Under the pieces are notes generated by a model, which saw only the letters and a list, made by a program, of their open reading frames with translations, did no database searches and had not been told where the DNA came from. From a virus, in the IMG/VR virus record IMGVR_UViG_3300041432_000025, positions 1 through 23,128 of that record: DNA of 23,128 bases; one strand, written 5' to 3'. A program made the translations under genes and the position numbers. Below are positions 20,342 to 23,128 of this stretch, one piece after another (the stretch's first letter is position 1; the number at the start of each line of letters is the position of its first letter).

Positions 20342-20605
20342 TTACGAACCCGTCTCTTCAAATTGCTCCGCGAACGCGAGCAGCTCTTCCAGGGTCGGGG
20401 CCGCGATAAGATGAAAGCCGATTGGAGTTTCAGGGTACCAATGTAGCGTCCAAAGTTCGCCCGTCGCGATGCATTGGTACATCGAGGTCTCGTCCCTGAA
20501 TGAATACGCGAGGCCGTCCCCGATGAATTCGGTAACCGTTTGATAAACGTCCCTGTGCTCGTTGTGGGAGAGAAAAAGGCCGCACTTGTGGGCGGGGAAC
20601 TTCAT
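20342..20605 (-). CDS. Hypothetical acidic protein (87 aa)
   Basis: The ATG overlaps the previous stop (ATGA). The 87-residue acidic protein begins MKFPAHKCGLFLSHNEHRDV, continues with a helix-strand region (QTVTEFIGDGLAYSFRDETSMYQ), and ends with W-rich strands (GELWTLHWYPETPIGFHLIA) and the helix PTLEELLAFAEQFEE. Overall it looks like a small alpha/beta cytoplasmic protein. No family can be assigned. It is the last gene of the unit starting at 21134 (61 aa, 116 aa, 87 aa). Confidence 0.7.
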   Translation of the reverse strand: MKFPAHKCGLFLSHNEHRDVYQTVTEFIGDGLAYSFRDETSMYQCIATGELWTLHWYPETPIGFHLIAAPTLEELLAFAEQFEETGS

Positions 20606-20952
20606 GGATCGAGCAGCTTCTGCAACCCATCCGCGTATTCACGCCGTAGATCCAATGTGTCACCGCGCCCCCCCAGCCACCCCCGATAATCCTCCGGCGT
20701 GATGCACAGCCGCTCAACCCGAATCCCTCGCGGCCGCAGCGCCCGCGAAATGTAGGTGTTCACCTGGCGATGCCACTCCATTGCCCGGCGCGGATAAAAA
20801 AATCGGCAGTCCTCGTCGCTCTGGAAAGTGACGAGCCGCAGCTTGCGCCCGTCCCCCTTCTCAGGCAGACGGGCGCGAGCTACCCATTCGTCGGCGGCGT
20901 CCTTCGCGTTCTGCGCGGTCACGCCGGCAACTTCGCCCGCCGGCGCGTTCAA
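20602..20952 (-). CDS. Hypothetical protein (116 aa), TTG start overlapping previous stop
   Basis: A TTG at 20952 overlaps the TGA of the 61-aa gene and gives 116 residues; the GTG at codon 11 is an alternative start. The protein is helical and basic, with KLRLVTFQSDEDCRFFYPRRAMEW, then YISRALRPRGIRVERLCIT and EDYRGWLGGRGDTLDLRREYADGLQ. A longer upstream extension in this frame would cover the 61-aa gene and has Arg/Gly-rich composition, so it was rejected. The YPRRAMEWHRQV-ISRALR pattern does not match a family that I can name. It is coupled at both ends. Confidence 0.65.
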   Translation of the reverse strand: MNAPAGEVAGVTAQNAKDAADEWVARARLPEKGDGRKLRLVTFQSDEDCRFFYPRRAMEWHRQVNTYISRALRPRGIRVERLCITPEDYRGWLGGRGDTLDLRREYADGLQKLLDP

Positions 20953-21134
20953 TCCAAGTCCGGAATCCAGTCGCTCACGTGTTTCCACTTCTCCACCGTC
21001 CCGTCCTCGAGGGTGACGGTCACGCCGAGCGTCTTCTTGTCCTGGACCACCTTCCGGACGCGTTCGATTTTTCCATCGCGATAATACCGGACGAGCAGCC
21101 CGTCCGGCAGCTTGAGTGCCTTTTGATTTTGCAT
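20949..21134 (-). CDS. Small beta-rich protein (61 aa) heading a three-gene unit
   Basis: The ATG at 21134 is 24 nt from the leader motif at 21159-21171, the same distance as in the 20184 unit, which decides this start over the ATG at 21141 in another frame. The 61-residue protein (LPDGLLVRYYRDGKIERVRK, then TLGVTVTLEDGTVEKWKHVS) looks like a small SH3-like beta barrel with alternating hydrophobic and charged residues, ending SDWIPDLD. Function unknown. It overlaps the next gene by the TTGA sequence. Confidence 0.75.
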   Translation of the reverse strand: MQNQKALKLPDGLLVRYYRDGKIERVRKVVQDKKTLGVTVTLEDGTVEKWKHVSDWIPDLD

Positions 21135-21158
21135 CTTGCATCGTGCCTGTTTTTAACG

Positions 21159-21171
21159 GGTTGGCTCTTCC
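21159..21171 (-). promoter_or_regulatory. Leader motif GGAAGAGCCAACC before the 61-aa gene
   Basis: GGAAGAGCCAACC lies 24 nt before the ATG at 21134 and is identical to the copy at 20209-20221 (13 of 13). The bases between the motif and the start are also A-rich in both (AAAAAC). Confidence 0.7.
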
Positions 21172-21180
21172 CGGCTTGTC

Positions 21181-21214
21181 CCGGCATAGTCCCGCAACTG
21201 CGGGACGACGCCGG
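21181..21214. repeat. CCGGC-arm repeat with nested 7-bp hairpin
   Basis: CCGGCATAG then GTCCCGC / GCGGGAC (21189-21195 and 21200-21206, loop AACT) and a CGACGCCGG arm. It shares the nested TCCCGCNACTGCGGGA core with 15711-15734. It lies between the glycosyltransferase and the next leader motif. Confidence 0.75.
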
Positions 21215-21260
21215 ATTTGTTGTTGCTGCGAGGCTATTGCCCGCGCGATTCACCTGCCAG

Positions 21261-22013
21261 CTAAAAGGGCAATTGCATCGTGATCTTCTGAATGCCCGCG
21301 TAGTCCCGCTTCCGCGTCCCACTGTGGCCACCGGACGAAAAGATATCGCCCCACTTCTTTTGCAGCAGCGCCACGTCGCGCTTCTCCGTCGCGCTCGTCC
21401 GGTAAGCCGCCTGGCCGCCGCGGCCCGTGAAAGTTTCCTTCTGGCAAAAGGTATATCGACAATCCTTCACACACATCCGATGCCGCCGTGCATTCGCCGC
21501 CGCGATATCGAAATCATTCTTCGCGACGATCCGCTCATCGAACCGCAACCCATGCCCTTTCCTGAACCCCATCGCGCAGCCGTTGATGTAACCCGTGAGC
21601 ATGATCGGCTTCAGCCCCGTATAATAACGCAGCGCCCCATTGCTCGCCTCCCATCCGAAGTAATAAGCGCCCACGTCGCGCGCCAGAATAGAAGTGGCCT
21701 CGATGATCGCCTCGATCAGCGGCGGCTCCCGGATCGTCGAGCTTTCCCCAGGCGAAACAAAGCACCGCTGCACTCCCACAATATCGTCATCGACAAACAC
21801 CACCGCATCCTCGTCCCGAAAATAGTCGAGGATCCAATTCAGCTTCGGCGTCAGCCCCCTCACTCGATTAGGATGGGTGAGCACTCTGGACTCGCCGGCG
21901 GCCGCTAGATATTCGGGTTCCTGACTTTCCGGGACGCACACGAGAGCGCTTGGTAGCAGCCGGTGCGTGGTCATCGAGCTTGCCCGCGACATGGATGGAA
22001 TGACGATTTTCAT
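21261..22013 (-). CDS. Glycosyltransferase resembling TET-associated (TAGT) DNA-base glycosyltransferases
   Basis: This 250-residue protein begins MKIVIPSMSRASSMTTHRLL, the nucleotide-sugar-binding start seen in TAGT-type enzymes, has a PES-x-EPEYLAAAG segment and a DxD-type metal/sugar motif VFVDDDIVGV (Asp75-77). The acceptor half has YINGCAMGFRKG, FDERIVAKNDFDIAAANARR (Asp159, Asp167, Asp169) and a late ETFTGRGGQAAYR segment. TAGTs transfer sugars onto hydroxymethyl-cytosine made by phage TET dioxygenases. The start lies inside the previous ParB-like gene by 146 nt. No TET gene is seen within the window. A protein or capsule glycosyltransferase is the alternative. Confidence 0.75.
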   Translation of the reverse strand: MKIVIPSMSRASSMTTHRLLPSALVCVPESQEPEYLAAAGESRVLTHPNRVRGLTPKLNWILDYFRDEDAVVFVDDDIVGVQRCFVSPGESSTIREPPLIEAIIEATSILARDVGAYYFGWEASNGALRYYTGLKPIMLTGYINGCAMGFRKGHGLRFDERIVAKNDFDIAAANARRHRMCVKDCRYTFCQKETFTGRGGQAAYRTSATEKRDVALLQKKWGDIFSSGGHSGTRKRDYAGIQKITMQLPF

Positions 22014-22773
22014 GGAGAGCCTTCAGCGCGCGTTCGAGCGGGATCGCCCGGCCGAGTCCGACGCCAGTTTTTTTGTATGACCGCTCCGGCCGGATACCGA
22101 GCAGGCCTTGAAGGAACGCGAACTCCGTCGCGTTCGTCGTAAAAATCAACACGTAGTCGTAACTCTCCCCCAGCTTCGCCGTGATGGGGAACTCCCCTTC
22201 CGGGATATCGCTCTCGGCAAGCAGCCGCTCCAGCTCCTCGCTCGTCACCGCCGAGAACCCCAGGTCCCCCGAGTCCAGTTCCGAGAGCAGCTTCATCAGC
22301 GCCGCATCGTCCCCCTCCGCCAGATCGGACAGCTTATTGTCCGCCACCAGGTCCCGAATCTCCTCCGCGCGATTCCGGTAATCCTGCATCTCGACCGGCA
22401 CGTCCAGCCCTCGCCGTAGCGCCATCTGCCACGCCCCATGTCCCTTCGTAATGCACCCCGACAGCGACGACACCACAATCGACCGCCTCCATCCATTGCC
22501 AGGCCTGTTCCCGTCGCCCATCACCACCAGCTCATACCGATCCAACTGCCGCGCCGGATGCCTGTTCCAATTCCCCGGATACGGCTTCAACTCCCCCGCC
22601 GGCACAATCTTCGTAAACGCGCAAAACACCGGCACCCCCGACGCCTCGACCATCTTCCCCGATCCCGGCGGCAGCCGATTCCAAACCTTCCCTCTGGCAG
22701 ATTTCTTGGCGCCCGTATGCGGAGAACCCTCTCCATTTTTTTGTGAAGATTTCATGGGAACCAGTTTTTTCAT
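21868..22773 (-). CDS. ParB-like domain protein
   Basis: This 301-residue protein has a ParB/Srx-type domain at residues 53-155: VPAGELKPYPGNWNRHPARQLDRY, then TKGHGAWQMALRRGLDVPV (the box II-like G-H-G-x-x-Q-x-A) and RAEEIRDLVADNKLSDLAE. A second domain (200-252) has YDYVLIFTTNATEFAFLQGL and SYKKTGVGLGRAI, seen in phage ParB-like proteins near DNA-modification genes. Residues after 254 lie wholly in the overlap with the glycosyltransferase and are His/Arg/Ser-rich, so a frameshift may have removed the original stop. An alternative ATG is at 22755. Phage members of this family may be DNA-binding nucleases or sulfiredoxin-fold regulators. Confidence 0.78.
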   Translation of the reverse strand: MKKLVPMKSSQKNGEGSPHTGAKKSARGKVWNRLPPGSGKMVEASGVPVFCAFTKIVPAGELKPYPGNWNRHPARQLDRYELVVMGDGNRPGNGWRRSIVVSSLSGCITKGHGAWQMALRRGLDVPVEMQDYRNRAEEIRDLVADNKLSDLAEGDDAALMKLLSELDSGDLGFSAVTSEELERLLAESDIPEGEFPITAKLGESYDYVLIFTTNATEFAFLQGLLGIRPERSYKKTGVGLGRAIPLERALKALHENRHSIHVAGKLDDHAPAATKRSRVRPGKSGTRISSGRRRVQSAHPS

Positions 22774-22871
22774 TAACGCGTAGAAAACCGCAGGGAGTCG
22801 CCAAGACCCCTGGGGAGGGCCTGTTGGCTAAGAGATTCCTTATAGGGGGGTGTATTGGCTATAACTTCCAT
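22773..22871 (-). CDS. Possible 32-aa leader ORF
   Basis: An ATG at 22871 opens a 32-codon frame (MEVIANTPPYKESLSQQALP...) whose TAA overlaps the ATG of the ParB-like gene (TAATG). It fills nearly all of the 111-nt gap. No ribosome-binding site is convincing and composition is ambiguous, so this may be chance. It could serve as a leader that couples translation. Confidence 0.25.
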   Translation of the reverse strand: MEVIANTPPYKESLSQQALPRGLGDSLRFSTR

Positions 22872-22884
22872 AGGTGCCGGCCGA

Positions 22885-23128
22885 TCAGAGCTTCTCGTAG
22901 AGGGCGTTGAGCGGGGCGAGGCGCTGCTTCAGCAGGCCGCGATCTTGGGATGACCACTGTTCGACTGGGCAGTTGGATATGCGGGCGTTCAGTTGATTGG
23001 TAGCCTGCATCAAGTGAGTGATGAAGGACGCAGCGCCGTAGCTTTTGCTTTCGCCCGTGCCACCGTCGAGTTCAGGCAGGATGCCAGCAAGCCGGTAAGC
23101 CTGCGTGACGCTGCTCGCGTTCTCAAGA
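22885..23128 (-). CDS. C-terminal end of an unknown gene, 5' end beyond window
   Basis: The last 80 codons of an open frame run from the right window edge to a TGA at 22887-22885. The sequence is coding-like and helical: LENASSVTQAYRLAGILPEL, then SYGAASFITHLMQATNQLNA and a terminal DRGLLKQRLAPLNALYEKL. The end, with a regular pattern of hydrophobic and charged residues, is that of a soluble protein. It is not recognised; being upstream of the ParB-like gene it could belong to a replication or modification gene. Cannot be named from the fragment. Confidence 0.65.
   Translation of the reverse strand, partial: LENASSVTQAYRLAGILPELDGGTGESKSYGAASFITHLMQATNQLNARISNCPVEQWSSQDRGLLKQRLAPLNALYEKL

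Noticed and set aside
20602-21141. A 179-residue reading frame starting at 21141
   Set aside because: Its first 63 residues are Arg/Gly-rich and out of frame with the more protein-like 61-aa gene, whose start has the expected 24-nt distance to the leader motif.

Overview
The window is a block of a tailed (siphovirus-type) phage or prophage genome, GC-rich, with almost every gene on the minus strand, so the biological order runs from position 23128 down to 1. The host is most likely a member of the Verrucomicrobiota or a relative. This is a tentative inference from the style of the GC-rich intergenic palindromes (arms CCGGCGTAG / CGAAGCCGG, and CATCCTGT-type runs), not from a marker gene. No tRNA, rRNA, integrase, CRISPR array or insertion sequence was recognised.

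Region 1 (23128-18406) is the early/accessory part. It holds the tail end of an unknown gene, a ParB-like protein overlapping a glycosyltransferase that resembles the TET-associated (TAGT) DNA-base glycosyltransferases, four unknown small genes, and an operon of a SymE/AbrB-fold small protein, an AAA+ ATPase and a free-standing RarA/MgsA C-terminal-type protein. Region 2 (18361-17552) is a promoter-operator followed by DUF4160, DUF2442 and an XRE-type helix-turn-helix gene, which looks like a toxin-antitoxin or regulatory cassette.

Region 3 (17536-13284) is DNA packaging: a small terminase candidate and a GpA-type large terminase. Between them lie three genes on the opposite strand, one with a clear SEC-C zinc motif. 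A short coupled ORF and an intrinsic terminator close the unit. Region 4 (13161-7222) is head morphogenesis: a small unknown gene, lambda-type portal, a small basic protein, S49 (gpC-like) protease, coiled-coil scaffold-like protein, HK97-fold major capsid protein, a decoration-like protein and another head-region gene. Region 5 (7203-1) is head-tail joining and tail: a small membrane protein, FII-like connector, tail-completion-like protein, tail terminator, tube-like protein, chaperone-like proteins, tape measure, and three tail-tip or virion proteins, the last cut by the window edge. Genes are packed with 2-30 nt gaps or ATGA/TAATG overlaps, implying coupled translation.

The most interesting signals are: (i) the TAGT-like plus ParB-like pair, suggesting DNA hypermodification; (ii) a conserved leader motif, GGAAGAGCSAACC, 22-24 nt before the start codon of three separate transcription units; (iii) a dispersed three-palindrome element whose copies carry compensatory base changes; and (iv) the SymE-like / AAA+ / RarA-C operon.
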